Origin: Methanomethylovorans sp. PtaU1.Bin093
GTDB taxonomy: Archaea; Halobacteriota; Methanosarcinia; Methanosarcinales; Methanosarcinaceae
Direction: 5' to 3'
DNA: 64,000 nt
NCBI RefSeq assembly: GCF_002067275.1
Contig: NZ_MVQX01000035.1
Coordinates: forward strand, 18,635-82,634
Positions 36,270 to 46,995 of this stretch are shown here, piece by piece (within the stretch, counting starts at the first letter, position 1; each line of letters starts with the position of its first letter). The position numbers and the translations under genes were made by a program. A model generated the notes under the pieces. It was not told where the DNA came from and did not search any database. It saw only the letters and a program-made list of their open reading frames with translations.

Positions 36270-38093
36270 TCACATTTTGTCAGCTCCATTCCATGGACCA
36301 TGTTCCCGGAATTTTTCCAATATGCGTAGCCCAAGTTTTTTGTTTATACCTTCTATCTGGCATAGTTCTTCCATTGTGGCCTGGCCGATCTTTTCCACAG
36401 AACCAAAATGATTGATAAGCGCTTTTTTCTTTGCTTCTCCTATGCCGCTTATGCCGTCAAGTATGGAATGTGTGAGCCTGGCCGATCTTCTGCGTCTGTG
36501 GGAGGACACTGCGAACCTGTGCGCCTCATCCCTTACATGCATAAGGAGTTTCAGGGCAGGAGAGCTATGAGGCAGAACTATCACTTCACCTGGACCTTTT
36601 TTAGTAGTGATTATGTGTTCGAACCTTTTGGCAAGACCAATGACAGGAATATCCAGCCCCAGCTTGTCAAGTGAATCTTTTGCTGCAGATAACTGTCCTG
36701 GTCCCCCGTCTATAAGGATCAGATCAGGAAAAGGCATCTTTTCTTCCTTGAGGCGGGAATAACGGCGTCCGACAACTTCTCCCATCATTGCAAAATCATC
36801 AATGCCTTTAACTGTTCGGATATTGTGCTGCCTGTATTTATTATTAGATGGCTTGCCATTCTCGAACACCACCATTGAGCCGACAGCATCTGTTCCGGAG
36901 ATATTGGATATATCAAATCCTTCTATGTATAAGGGTACTGAGGGTAGGGAAAGCAATGATTGCAGGTCTTTGAGCGATTCCATCGACTCGCTGGCTACCA
37001 CAGCTTTTAGCCTGTTTGCCCGCATGGTCATTTCTGCATTCATCAAAGCCATGTCGAGCATCTTTTTTTTGTCACCCTTCTGAGGCACATTTATGTGAAC
37101 TTCCCTTCCTGATCTCTGTTTGAGCCACGAGGTGATGAGATCATGATCAGGTATATCGTATTGTGTCAATATTTCAGTAGGGATGGGCGAATCCAGATAA
37201 TACTGCTTTATGAATTGAGAGACAACATCCGGAAGTGCAGTACCTTCTGCGGAGCTCATGGCAAGGTCAGCTCTCCCCACCATATTACCGTGCCTCACGT
37301 AGAATATCTGGATGTAGACTGTGTCACCATCCTTGAAGGCTGCTATTACATCCCTGTCATCTGTTCCAGAAGTGGCTATCTGTTGTTGCGAGAGCACTTT
37401 GACAGCTTCAAGCTGGTCCCGTACCTGGGCAGCAGCTTCGTACTCCTGTTTTGATGCAAGGTCTTGCATCCTTTCTTCCAGTTCTTTCACCAACCCGGAA
37501 GTCTCTCCTTTAAGGAACTTTATAGCCTCCTGGACATTTTCCATGTATTCCTTTTCACTGATCTTCCCGGCACATGGCGCATAGCATCTTTTAATATGGT
37601 AGTCCAGACAGGGTCGTGCCTTCTTTTCATTAAGAGGCTGCCTGCACCTGCGTATCCTGAATACCTGGGATATGATATCCAGTGTTTTTCTTATAGCACC
37701 TGCATTTGTATAGGGCCCGAAATACAGGGACCCATCCATGAGCCTCCGGCGTGTCAGGAAGATCCGGGGATATCTGGAGTTCACTGTGACCTTGACATAA
37801 GGATACCTTTTATCGTCCTTCAGGCGGACATTATACCGTGGCCTATATTTTTTGATAAGGTTCGCTTCAAGAACAAGAGCATCGACTTCCGTATCTGTGA
37901 TTATATATTCCAGATCCTCTATGCGGCTGACAAGCGTTTTAGTCTTTGGTGTCAGGTTCTTTGATGACTGGAAGTACTGGCGGACCCTTTTCCGCAAAGA
38001 TAGGGCCTTCCCCACGTAGATCACTTCTCCGGAGTCATCTTTCATGAGGTACACTCCCGGAAGATCTGGAAGAGAAGAGAGGGCAACGGTCAT
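36270..38093 (-). CDS. uvrC: UvrABC excinuclease subunit C
   Basis: Nucleotide-excision repair nuclease of about 607 residues. Domains in order are GIY-YIG (GVYLMKDDSGEVIYVGKALS), a Cys-containing region (CLDYHIKRCYAPC), UVR motif near 205-235, RNase H-like endonuclease (LILIDGGPGQLSAAKD) and a C-terminal helix-hairpin-helix (LDGISGIGEAKKKALINHFGS). It is a bacterial-type system found in mesophilic methanogens, probably by old transfer; uvrA and uvrB are not in the window. GGAG precedes ATG 38093, and a TATA box lies at 38131-38138. Confidence 0.95.
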   Translation of the reverse strand: MTVALSSLPDLPGVYLMKDDSGEVIYVGKALSLRKRVRQYFQSSKNLTPKTKTLVSRIEDLEYIITDTEVDALVLEANLIKKYRPRYNVRLKDDKRYPYVKVTVNSRYPRIFLTRRRLMDGSLYFGPYTNAGAIRKTLDIISQVFRIRRCRQPLNEKKARPCLDYHIKRCYAPCAGKISEKEYMENVQEAIKFLKGETSGLVKELEERMQDLASKQEYEAAAQVRDQLEAVKVLSQQQIATSGTDDRDVIAAFKDGDTVYIQIFYVRHGNMVGRADLAMSSAEGTALPDVVSQFIKQYYLDSPIPTEILTQYDIPDHDLITSWLKQRSGREVHINVPQKGDKKKMLDMALMNAEMTMRANRLKAVVASESMESLKDLQSLLSLPSVPLYIEGFDISNISGTDAVGSMVVFENGKPSNNKYRQHNIRTVKGIDDFAMMGEVVGRRYSRLKEEKMPFPDLILIDGGPGQLSAAKDSLDKLGLDIPVIGLAKRFEHIITTKKGPGEVIVLPHSSPALKLLMHVRDEAHRFAVSSHRRRRSARLTHSILDGISGIGEAKKKALINHFGSVEKIGQATMEELCQIEGINKKLGLRILEKFREHGPWNGADKM

Positions 38094-38242
38094 CAGGTAT
38101 TTCTCCAAATATCATTATGTGCAGCAGGAAAATATAAATGTGCTATCCTTGACCAAATGTCGGCAGGATATTTAAAAACAGGTCGGCAGAGGAAAACGCT
38201 AGAGAAGATGAGCCGGAATTGACATTGGCTTTAAAAGAAGTT

Positions 38243-38320
38243 TGGTGGGATAGCGCGGATTTGAACCGCAGTCCAAGCGTCCCAAACGCTCGAGGATGGA
38301 CCAGGCTACCCTACTATCCC
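38243..38320 (-). tRNA. tRNA-Pro (anticodon TGG)
   Basis: Minus strand. The acceptor stem GGGATAG pairs with CTATCCC, the anticodon stem is GAGCG/CGCTT with loop TTTGGGA (anticodon TGG, reading CCA), and the T arm has GGTTCAAATCC. A 3' CCA is encoded (38243-38245) after the discriminator A. The T-rich stretch downstream may terminate it. Confidence 0.95.
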
Positions 38321-38444
38321 AAGAGGGTAAGCACTGCAATAGACGTTATAGATTAAAAACCTTCCGTAAGGGATCGTCAAAGAATATAAACTGGGGAGAA
38401 AAAGAATAAAAAAATAAAGAAATGAAGGGCAAAGACAGCAAAGA

Positions 38445-38996
38445 TCATTTCCATCTTTTATATACATCGTTATCTATTCCTGCGAGGTCCAAAGCTCTCC
38501 CGACAATGGAATTTACAAGATCTTCAATGTGCTTCGGCTTAGAGTAGAACCCGGGGCATGCAGGCATTACAATAGCTCCTGCCCTGGTGAGCTTTAACAT
38601 GTTCTCAAGGTGGATCTCGTTCAAAGGAGTTTCCCGCGGCACAACGACAAGCCTGCGTCTTTCCTTGAGGCAGACATCAGCAGTTCTTTCCAGGAGGTTG
38701 TCAGACATGCCATTTGCAATGGAGCCAACTGTCTTCATGCTGCATGGGGCTACGATCATGCCATGGAACCTGTGCGATCCGCTGGCTATGGGAGCAGTGA
38801 ACTCTCTTTCCTCATAGACATAGCTTGCCATGTCTTCCACCTCCACAACAGAATAGTCAGTTTCGATCTCAATGATCTGCCTTGCCGACCTGGTTATAAC
38901 AAGGTGTGTGACCAGACCCATTTTAGAAAGTATCTCAAGCAGCCTTATGCCATAAATAGACCCTGATGCTCCACTTATACCAATTACGATCTCCAT
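38445..38996 (-). CDS. ubiX: Flavin prenyltransferase UbiX
   Basis: Makes prenyl-FMN from FMN and dimethylallyl phosphate for UbiD-type decarboxylases, 183 residues. The N-terminal GISGASGSIYGIRLLE, then MIVAPCSMKTVGSIANGMSDNLLERTADV and VVVPRETPLNEIHLENMLKL are family signatures. It lies 4 bases after a gene that may encode an LpdD-like chaperone for prenyl-FMN. No ubiD is present in the window. Confidence 0.94.
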   Translation of the reverse strand: MEIVIGISGASGSIYGIRLLEILSKMGLVTHLVITRSARQIIEIETDYSVVEVEDMASYVYEEREFTAPIASGSHRFHGMIVAPCSMKTVGSIANGMSDNLLERTADVCLKERRRLVVVPRETPLNEIHLENMLKLTRAGAIVMPACPGFYSKPKHIEDLVNSIVGRALDLAGIDNDVYKRWK

Positions 38997-39000
38997 TTTT

Positions 39001-39351
39001 TCACCTTATGGTCCCAATAAGCTCGTCTATCATCGCTTCAGAAGCCTGCACAATGGACCGGATCTCATCTACAGTTATATCATCTATATGTATACCGACC
39101 ATTAATACTGTTGTGTTCTGCGTGATAGCACTGATCTTCCGTGCTCCGCGCAGAGCGATCTCATCCTCCCTGTGTCCCGGGGAGCTTATCACGGAAGCGG
39201 AGGCACGGCGACTTTCTTCATCATAGATACCCATGGCAACAGCACCTATGTGCTCTCTGCCGCCTGACAGTACAAAGAACATATCCTTGCCTATAGATTC
39301 CCCTTTTAATAGGAGCTGTATCCTTCCAACATCTTTTTTGATCTCGATCAT
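39001..39351 (-). CDS. Probable LpdD-like prenyl-FMN chaperone domain protein
   Basis: Protein of 116 residues next to ubiX. It has a beta-rich pattern (IQLLLKGESIGKDMFFVLSGG, HIGAVAMGIYDEE, RASASVISSPGHREDEIALR) that, with its size and position, resembles small LpdD-type proteins that accompany prenyl-FMN enzymes. This name rests on context and partial recognition. GGAG 8 bases before ATG 39351 sets the start; it overlaps the end of the upstream HD gene region by no more than a few bases. Confidence 0.65.
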   Translation of the reverse strand: MIEIKKDVGRIQLLLKGESIGKDMFFVLSGGREHIGAVAMGIYDEESRRASASVISSPGHREDEIALRGARKISAITQNTTVLMVGIHIDDITVDEIRSIVQASEAMIDELIGTIR

Positions 39352-39353
39352 GA

Positions 39354-40550
39354 TCACAGCTCCGTGAGCCTGAACTGTTTTGTGGTCTTTTTAACTTCAA
39401 AGAACTCTCTTGCAGCCTTTCCCACATCATCACGGAATTCCTTTGGAGTATAGACACCCATTTTCCAGTTATCCCAGTGAGCCTTCTCAAGGGTCGCAAC
39501 CACATAAGAAGCCTCATCAAGTCTTACCATCTTGCCGTTGAGCTTCACAAGTGCTTTTAGCTCGGGTATCTCCGGAGAACGGGGCATGTCGATGAGCACA
39601 TCAGTGGGTTCAATGCCCACCATACCTGCGATCTCAGCCTCTATTCTGCGTATGTTGCCCCTGTGCTTCAAAACGCTCTCTGTGACCTCGTCAAAGCCTA
39701 CATATAAAGCTCGTTTATAAAGCCTGCGTTCTTCAAGGCGCTGTGCCAGGCGGCCGCCGTATCCAGCATCCGAACGCATGATATGCAGCAAATGTGCATC
39801 ATCCATCTGTCTGAGCTCCATAGGATCGATAGCATTGTCTTTTATAAGTTCCTCAATAGCACGGACGCACATTGTTTCTGCGATACGCGATACATGGTGA
39901 TAATAAACAGACGGGTGCATGAGAAATCTGGATACAAGCAAGGACTCTGCGGCCTTGACACCTCCTGCACCCACTACCAGCTTGTCTTCATAGAACTGCA
40001 TCTCATGGATGAGCCTCACATGGTCCACCAGCCCAAATGCAACACCCGTATAATGCGAGTCCCGCACCAGATAGTCCATACGGTCCACATCGATCTCACT
40101 GCTGAGGATCTTACCGAGATCTGTTTCCCCTTTGATGTGTTTCTGGATGGTTGTAGGGCTCAGACCGTGTTCATCCAATATTTCCGCGATCTCGCCCTTG
40201 CGCAGCAGATGAAGCACATCTTCATGTTTCTGGCGTGTATATTGAGTGATGAAGCTCTCCGTTACATGGGAAAGAGGGCCATGACCTATATCGTGGAGCA
40301 AAGCTGCGACCCTCAGTTCATCCTTTTCCTGCTGGGACACTGAATCGATCTGCCTTGCCAATGTGGCTGCAAGATGCATAACACCCAGGGAATGCTCAAA
40401 ACGTGTATGATTGGCACCCGGATAAACAAGATTTGAAAGCCCAAGCTGCCTTATCCTGCGCAGGCGCTGCATGGGAGGAGTATCTATAAGGGAAAGCGTG
40501 AGCTCATCGAGTTCGATATAACCGTGAATAGGATCACGAACGACCTTCAT
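39354..40550 (-). CDS. HD-domain phosphohydrolase, short form
   Basis: HD hydrolase of 398 residues, paralogous to the protein at 3305-5134 (both share a DPxHxxIxLDE-type N-terminus, QLGL..VYPGANHTRFEHS and LLHDxGH). Metal ligands are H53, H86 and D87, with a later Asp in EIDVDRMDYLVRD. The start at 40550 (MKVVRDPIHGYIE) matches the family; the open frame extends to 40595. A TATA-like ATTATAGG about 27 bases upstream predicts a leaderless mRNA, as for the paralog. It is followed by the LpdD-like and ubiX genes. Confidence 0.87.
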   Translation of the reverse strand: MKVVRDPIHGYIELDELTLSLIDTPPMQRLRRIRQLGLSNLVYPGANHTRFEHSLGVMHLAATLARQIDSVSQQEKDELRVAALLHDIGHGPLSHVTESFITQYTRQKHEDVLHLLRKGEIAEILDEHGLSPTTIQKHIKGETDLGKILSSEIDVDRMDYLVRDSHYTGVAFGLVDHVRLIHEMQFYEDKLVVGAGGVKAAESLLVSRFLMHPSVYYHHVSRIAETMCVRAIEELIKDNAIDPMELRQMDDAHLLHIMRSDAGYGGRLAQRLEERRLYKRALYVGFDEVTESVLKHRGNIRRIEAEIAGMVGIEPTDVLIDMPRSPEIPELKALVKLNGKMVRLDEASYVVATLEKAHWDNWKMGVYTPKEFRDDVGKAAREFFEVKKTTKQFRLTEL

Positions 40551-40630
40551 ATGCTTTAAATATCCCTTCATCCTATAATGCTGTTCCTCTATCACAACTA
40601 ATTTCTGTTAAGAACTGATCGGAGACATAC

Positions 40631-41548
40631 ATGCTAGTACTTTCCGGAGGGACCGGAACCCCCAAGCTGCTTGAAGGACTTAGAAATATACTTCCTGAAG
40701 AGAATATTACTGTTGTCGTCAATACTGCAGAGGACATGTGGGTATCAGGAAATCTGGTAACGCCTGATATTGATACAGTTCTGTACCTGTTTTCCGGAAA
40801 ACTTGATACTTCTAAATGGTGGGGAATAAAAAATGACACTTTCATGACCTACGAAGCCCTCAGGTCTTTGGGACACGATGAGATAATGAGGCTGGGCGAC
40901 CAGGACCGTGCCACAAATATCATGCGTTCCGACCTTTTAAGAGCAGGGCGTTCTCTTACGGAAGCAACGCAGGAACTTGCAAGAGCTTTAGGCATCCGGG
41001 CAAAGATACTGCCCATGTCCGACGATCCGGTAAGGACGATGGTGACAACACCCTCTGGAAAAATACATTTTCAGGAATTCTGGGTAAAAGAGCATGGAAA
41101 ACCCGATGTGCTGGAAGTTGTGCAGGAAGGCATCGAAAAGGCTTCCATTGCACCGGCTGTTCTGGAAGCGCTGGAAAAGGAGGAACATGTGCTGATCGGG
41201 CCCAGTAACCCTATCACAAGCATCGGACCCATACTGGCCTTGCAGGGGATGAAAGAACTGCTGAAAAAGAAAAAAGTTGTTGTAGTAAGCCCCATGATAG
41301 GGAAGGAACCTGTCAGCGGACCAGCCGGAAAGCTGATGGCTGCAAGGGGTTTGGAAGTATCTTCTGCCGGTGTTGTCGATTGCTACGGAGATATCCTGGA
41401 CATAATGATACTGGATGAAAGGGATGCATATGGTATCTCTGCTCTGAAGAATGCGACATGCAAGATACTCATTGCCGATACGTTGATGAAGAATGTGGAT
41501 AAAAGTACGGCTCTGGCCAGAGCTGTGGTGGATGCTTTTAAATGCTAA
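40631..41548 (+). CDS. cofD: 2-phospho-L-lactate transferase (F420 biosynthesis)
   Basis: Joins the activated lactyl group to the deazaflavin Fo to make F420-0, 305 residues. Signatures are LVLSGGTGTPKLLEGL at the N-terminus, NTAEDMWVSGNLVTPDIDTVLY and LIGPSNPITSIGPILAL. A GGAG site 6-9 bases upstream supports the ATG. It stands alone, divergent from the HD gene, and its product is the substrate of CofE (23440-24237). Confidence 0.95.
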   Translation: MLVLSGGTGTPKLLEGLRNILPEENITVVVNTAEDMWVSGNLVTPDIDTVLYLFSGKLDTSKWWGIKNDTFMTYEALRSLGHDEIMRLGDQDRATNIMRSDLLRAGRSLTEATQELARALGIRAKILPMSDDPVRTMVTTPSGKIHFQEFWVKEHGKPDVLEVVQEGIEKASIAPAVLEALEKEEHVLIGPSNPITSIGPILALQGMKELLKKKKVVVVSPMIGKEPVSGPAGKLMAARGLEVSSAGVVDCYGDILDIMILDERDAYGISALKNATCKILIADTLMKNVDKSTALARAVVDAFKC

Positions 41549-41675
41549 GAACGATAAGATAAGATTTTCACGTGTTAAAACAATAACATTTCTAGCAATG
41601 CTTAAATTTTTTCATGTAGACTCTCTTTTATATGTGTATGCATATATGTGGCAATCTAAGTAAGGAGTATTTCAG

Positions 41676-42248
41676 ATGCTGGAGATATTACGCGAGTCCT
41701 TTAATGAGATCCCTATTGTGAAACGGGGAGATTACTATTATTTCATTCATCCTATGTCTGATGGCGTTCCTGCACTGGAGCCGGAGCTTCTGGAAGAGGT
41801 CGCAGAGTACATTGTGGAAAGGGCGGACCTCGATGTGGACAGGATAATCACCATTGAGGCCATGGGCATACCCCTGGCCACCACAGTTTCTTTGATGACC
41901 GATATACCTCTTGCCATTGTGCGCAAAAGGAAATATGAACTGGAAGGTGAAGTAATCCTTTCCCAGAGCACAGGCTATTCTAAAGGCGAGTTGTATATCA
42001 ATGGCATAAAAAAAGGAGACAGGGTGCTCATAATCGACGACGTGATCAGCACCGGAGGCACCTTGTTGGCGCTGGCGAGGGCGCTCAAGAACATTGGAGC
42101 CATAATTGCAGGCATCTTTGTTGTCATTGAACGTGGTGAAGGAGTTGCAAGCCTTAGAAAAGAAGGCATAGAAGTGACAACTCTTGTACGTATAGATGTC
42201 GATGAGCATGGTGTGCATATACTGGAGGATCAGGTTGGCAGACAGTGA
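41676..42248 (+). CDS. hpt: Hypoxanthine/guanine phosphoribosyltransferase, archaeal type
   Basis: Purine salvage enzyme of 190 residues. The PRPP-binding motif is [17 protein letters not shown] (about residues 112-128), and the N-terminal [19 protein letters not shown] is typical of the methanogen HPRT. A TATA-like TTTTATATG near 41626 gives a leader of about 20 bases, and AAGGAG lies 7 bases before the ATG. It overlaps dph2 by 14 bases. Confidence 0.92.
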   Translation: MLEILRESFNEIPIVKRGDYYYFIHPMSDGVPALEPELLEEVAEYIVERADLDVDRIITIEAMGIPLATTVSLMTDIPLAIVRKRKYELEGEVILSQSTGYSKGELYINGIKKGDRVLIIDDVISTGGTLLALARALKNIGAIIAGIFVVIERGEGVASLRKEGIEVTTLVRIDVDEHGVHILEDQVGRQ

Positions 42249-43227
42249 AGCATTCGATTTCCAGATAGCAAGGATCATTGGCATAATAAAAGATACAGGT
42301 GCAAAGACTGTAGGCTTACAGTTCCCTGAGGGCTTTAAGCGCAGGGCTGCGAGCATAGTCCATGAGATCGAAAAAGCTACAGCTGCACAGATATTGATAT
42401 CCGGGAACCCATGTTTTGGGGCATGTGACATAGATGTCTACCTGGCACGCAGGGTGGACATACTGTTCCATTTCGGGCATGCTGTGCTTGATGACAGCAA
42501 CTATGTCAAGAATGTGTATTTCATTGAGGTAAGGTCCAATGCTGCAGTAGAGGAAGTGGTGAACAAGTCTCTGGAAATGCTTAAGGGAAAGAGGATAGGG
42601 CTCATCACCACGGTTCAGCATGTGCACAAGCTTCAGGAAGCAAGTGAGATATTACAAGCCCATGACAAAGTTTGCGTGATAGGAAAGGGAGATGCAAAAA
42701 TAGCATATCCCGGACAGGTTCTTGGGTGCAATTTTTCCTCGGCAAGGGCCGAGATATGCGATGAATATCTCTATATAGGGAGTGGCTATTTCCACCCCAT
42801 GGGTGTGGCATTATCTACAGGAAGAAGAGTGCTCATAGCCGACCCATTTGTAAATGAGGTCAGAGAACTGGACATTTCAAAGGTGCTCAAACAACGCAGT
42901 GCCGTTATCGGAAGATCACTGGATGCAGATCTTTTCGGAATGATCGTATGTTCCAAGCCTGGACAGGAACGTATGGCACTTGCCCTGAAGTTGCAGGACC
43001 TTATACGCAGGCATGGTAAAGATGCCCGGATCATTATGATGGATCTCGTGACCCCTGACCAGCTACTCCAGTTCAAAGTGGATGCTTTTGTAAATACTGC
43101 ATGTCCGAGACTTGCCATTGACGAGGTTGGCCGCTTCAATGCGCCAATGCTCACTCCACCGGAACTTGAGATAGTACTGGGCGAGAAGGCATGGGAAGAT
43201 CTGGTATTCGATGAGATAACTGCCTGA
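42235..43227 (+). CDS. dph2: Diphthamide synthase Dph2
   Basis: Iron-sulfur enzyme of 330 residues that transfers the 3-amino-3-carboxypropyl group of SAM to a histidine of elongation factor 2. The three cluster cysteines are in [17 protein letters not shown] and [12 protein letters not shown] choose the TTG at 42235 because GGAGG lies 6 bases before it and family proteins begin close to this point; the frame extends to 42196. It overlaps hpt and is followed by a methyltransferase gene, so hpt-dph2-methyltransferase is probably one operon. Confidence 0.9.
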   Translation: MADSEAFDFQIARIIGIIKDTGAKTVGLQFPEGFKRRAASIVHEIEKATAAQILISGNPCFGACDIDVYLARRVDILFHFGHAVLDDSNYVKNVYFIEVRSNAAVEEVVNKSLEMLKGKRIGLITTVQHVHKLQEASEILQAHDKVCVIGKGDAKIAYPGQVLGCNFSSARAEICDEYLYIGSGYFHPMGVALSTGRRVLIADPFVNEVRELDISKVLKQRSAVIGRSLDADLFGMIVCSKPGQERMALALKLQDLIRRHGKDARIIMMDLVTPDQLLQFKVDAFVNTACPRLAIDEVGRFNAPMLTPPELEIVLGEKAWEDLVFDEITA

Positions 43228-43240
43228 AGCGGGTCATTAA

Positions 43241-43843
43241 ATGAAGCAGAGAAAACTTGAGATCATGCTGGAAAAGGTGAAAGGGTTCGAAAGACCTGAT
43301 GTGAACCTGGAACAATATGCTACGCCTGCTCCCATCGCTGCTGAGGTATTGCATTTTGCATTTATGCATGGGAATCTGCAGGGTACGGTATACGACCTTG
43401 GATGCGGCACCGGCATCCTTGCCATTGGTGCAAAGCTCCTGGGTGCTGAAAAAGTAGTAGGTTTCGACCTTGATCCCTGTGCCCTTGAGATCGCAAGAGA
43501 GAACGCATCTATGATGGGAGTTGACGTGGAGTTCGTACAATGTGACATCTCAGGTGTGCCTGAACATGCAGATACTGTAGTAATGAACCCGCCTTTTGGA
43601 GCACAGTGCAAGGGCAATGACAGACCTTTCCTTTCAACTGCCCTGAGAGTTGCAGATGTGGCATATTCCGTCCACAATTGCGGGAGTCACAGGTTCATTA
43701 AGAGTTTCATAAAGCCTGCGATCATTAGTGACTGGTATGAAACTGGTTTTCCGATAAAACGAACATTTAAATTTCATAAAAAGGATGTAGAACTGGTTAA
43801 GGTTGAGATCTACCGGATAGTCCGGTGTGATGGCAGCATATAA
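43241..43843 (+). CDS. METTL5-like N6-adenine rRNA methyltransferase
   Basis: SAM-dependent methyltransferase of 200 residues. Motif I is DLGCGTGILAIGA (about 53-65), the acidic motif is VVGFDLDP, and the catalytic motif is NPPF (near 109-112). The N-terminus KLEIMLEKVKGFERPDVNLEQYATPAPIAAE is characteristic of METTL5-type enzymes, which modify small-subunit rRNA in eukaryotes; the archaeal target is presumably rRNA. It starts 13 bases after dph2, linking two translation-related modification enzymes. Confidence 0.87.
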   Translation: MKQRKLEIMLEKVKGFERPDVNLEQYATPAPIAAEVLHFAFMHGNLQGTVYDLGCGTGILAIGAKLLGAEKVVGFDLDPCALEIARENASMMGVDVEFVQCDISGVPEHADTVVMNPPFGAQCKGNDRPFLSTALRVADVAYSVHNCGSHRFIKSFIKPAIISDWYETGFPIKRTFKFHKKDVELVKVEIYRIVRCDGSI

Positions 43844-44138
43844 TCTGCCGATGTTTGCAACTGCTTTATATAGCGGGAAACATATGTCTTGCAAACTGGC
43901 GCTCGATCATATCTATCTAATTTCATCATGAGGGATTCTTATTCGTATAAGGAACAGGAAAAAGGTTTCACGCAGGATGATCAAAGGCTCAGGCGAGGGA
44001 TCAGAAAGTGTACGGTCATCGGAAGAAACAGAACAAATGGTGACCAAGGGAAGGAAAGTGGAGGTAGCTGCTAAAATGACGAAAGTTCCAAAAAGCGGCA
44101 TTGTTAAGCCTTCAAAGAAAGTGATACAGGAGGAGAAC
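43844..44138 (+). promoter_or_regulatory. csl4 promoter and long leader or alternative 5' coding region
   Basis: TTTATATA at 43865-43872 predicts a TSS near 43895. The csl4 frame stays open from 43977, and an overlapping 48-codon ORF (43928-44074) stops one base before an in-frame csl4 ATG at 44076. Both 44076 (GGAGGT, 10-base spacing) and 44139 (AGGAGG) have ribosome binding sites. It is not clear which parts are translated. Confidence 0.5.
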
Positions 44139-44708
44139 ATGGATGAAGAGGAAACGGTCTTTGTGATGCCTGGAGACATTATTGGTACTACTGAAGAATT
44201 TAGTCCCGGGATCGGGACTTTCCTGCATGTTGCAGATATCCATGCTGCCTCTACTGGTGTCGTGAAGATAGACAGGAAAGCACGTATCATATCCGTTGTT
44301 CCCAATACCAAGTATCCACCATCAATTGCCGTAGGAGATATCGTAGTTGGCAGTATAACCGGCCTTAGAGAGAGCGTCGCTCTTGTTGAGATAGCTGCTA
44401 TAAAAGGTGAAGGTGAACGTGAATTCCGGAAAGTTGGGACAGCTGCGGTGCATGTATCCAATGTTAAAGATTCATACTGCAAGAGACTGGACGAGGAATT
44501 CGCTGTGGGAGACATAATTAAAGCAAAGGTTTTGAACACTGAGAACATGCGGCTTAGTACCGCAGGGAAGGAACTTGGTGTAATGAAAGCCCAGTGCTCC
44601 AACTGCCGCGCTGTTATGGTCAAGGAAGATAACAAACTGAAATGCCCGGAATGCGGAAGAGTAGAGAGACGTAAACTCTCCTCAGATTATGGAACAGGCA
44701 TAGTATAA
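44139..44708 (+). CDS. csl4: Exosome complex RNA-binding protein Csl4
   Basis: RNA-binding cap subunit of the archaeal exosome, 189 residues. The N-terminal domain begins VFVMPGDIIGTTEEFSPGIGT, an S1 domain follows (about 55-130), and a C-terminal zinc ribbon has CSNC and CPEC. ATG 44139 with AGGAGG is the conservative start; 44076 with GGAGGT would add 21 residues. The C-terminus ends 31 bases before rpoL, so exosome and RNA polymerase subunits share an operon. Confidence 0.92.
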   Translation: MDEEETVFVMPGDIIGTTEEFSPGIGTFLHVADIHAASTGVVKIDRKARIISVVPNTKYPPSIAVGDIVVGSITGLRESVALVEIAAIKGEGEREFRKVGTAAVHVSNVKDSYCKRLDEEFAVGDIIKAKVLNTENMRLSTAGKELGVMKAQCSNCRAVMVKEDNKLKCPECGRVERRKLSSDYGTGIV

Positions 44709-44739
44709 TATAAAAATCTGACTTATATGGGTGAAGTCC

Positions 44740-45018
44740 ATGGAACTGAAGATCATAGACAAGACCGAAGATGAAATGCACCTTGAGATAAAAGGTGAAA
44801 CACACACTCTTCTTAATATGCTGAAATCTGTGTTACTTGAAGATACAAGAGTACACACCGCTTCGTATGATATGAAGCACGTGTCTATAAGCGAACCGGT
44901 CCTGTACATAAAGACAGACGGTACAGACCCTATCATAGTAGTTAGAGAGGCTGCTGAAACTCTTGTTGTACAGTGTGAAGAGTTCGTCAGCGTATTTGGC
45001 AAAGCTGTGGAAGTCTAA
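44740..45018 (+). CDS. rpoL: DNA-directed RNA polymerase subunit L (Rpo11)
   Basis: Archaeal counterpart of eukaryotic RPB11 and the C-terminal half of bacterial alpha, 92 residues. The pattern MHLEIKGETHTLLNMLKSVLLED, then VHTASYDMKH and PVLYIKTDG identifies the family; it dimerises with subunit D in polymerase assembly. GGGTGA before the ATG is the ribosome binding site. It follows csl4 in the same direction. Confidence 0.95.
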   Translation: MELKIIDKTEDEMHLEIKGETHTLLNMLKSVLLEDTRVHTASYDMKHVSISEPVLYIKTDGTDPIIVVREAAETLVVQCEEFVSVFGKAVEV

Positions 45019-45132
45019 TAATTTCCACTGCATTTTTTCTTTTTTAATGTTAGATACTGACATCTATTATTAATTGTACAAAGTGAATACTTTGTGGCCT
45101 GGAAGGAATTAATCAACTGGAGATGTAATATC

Positions 45133-46898
<1,766 letters not shown>

Positions 46899-46956
46899 GA
46901 GAAAATCATGACCTTTACTTCTTATATTGGTCAATATAATTTAGATAATATTATAA

Positions 46957-46980
46957 ACATATAAGTATAATGTTATATGT
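46957..46980 (+). promoter_or_regulatory. Symmetric promoter element before the MscS gene
   Basis: ACATATAA (46957-46964) and TTATATGT (46973-46980) are perfect 8-bp inverted repeats around GTATAATG. TATA-type bases within the first arm would place the TSS near the ATG at 46996, giving a near-leaderless mRNA. The symmetry may only reflect AT richness. Confidence 0.35.
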
Positions 46981-46995
46981 GCCAAGTGCATACCA

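Noticed and set aside
38243..38320. Mobile-element attachment site at the tRNA-Pro gene
   Set aside because: No integrase and no second copy of the tRNA 3' end were noticed nearby.
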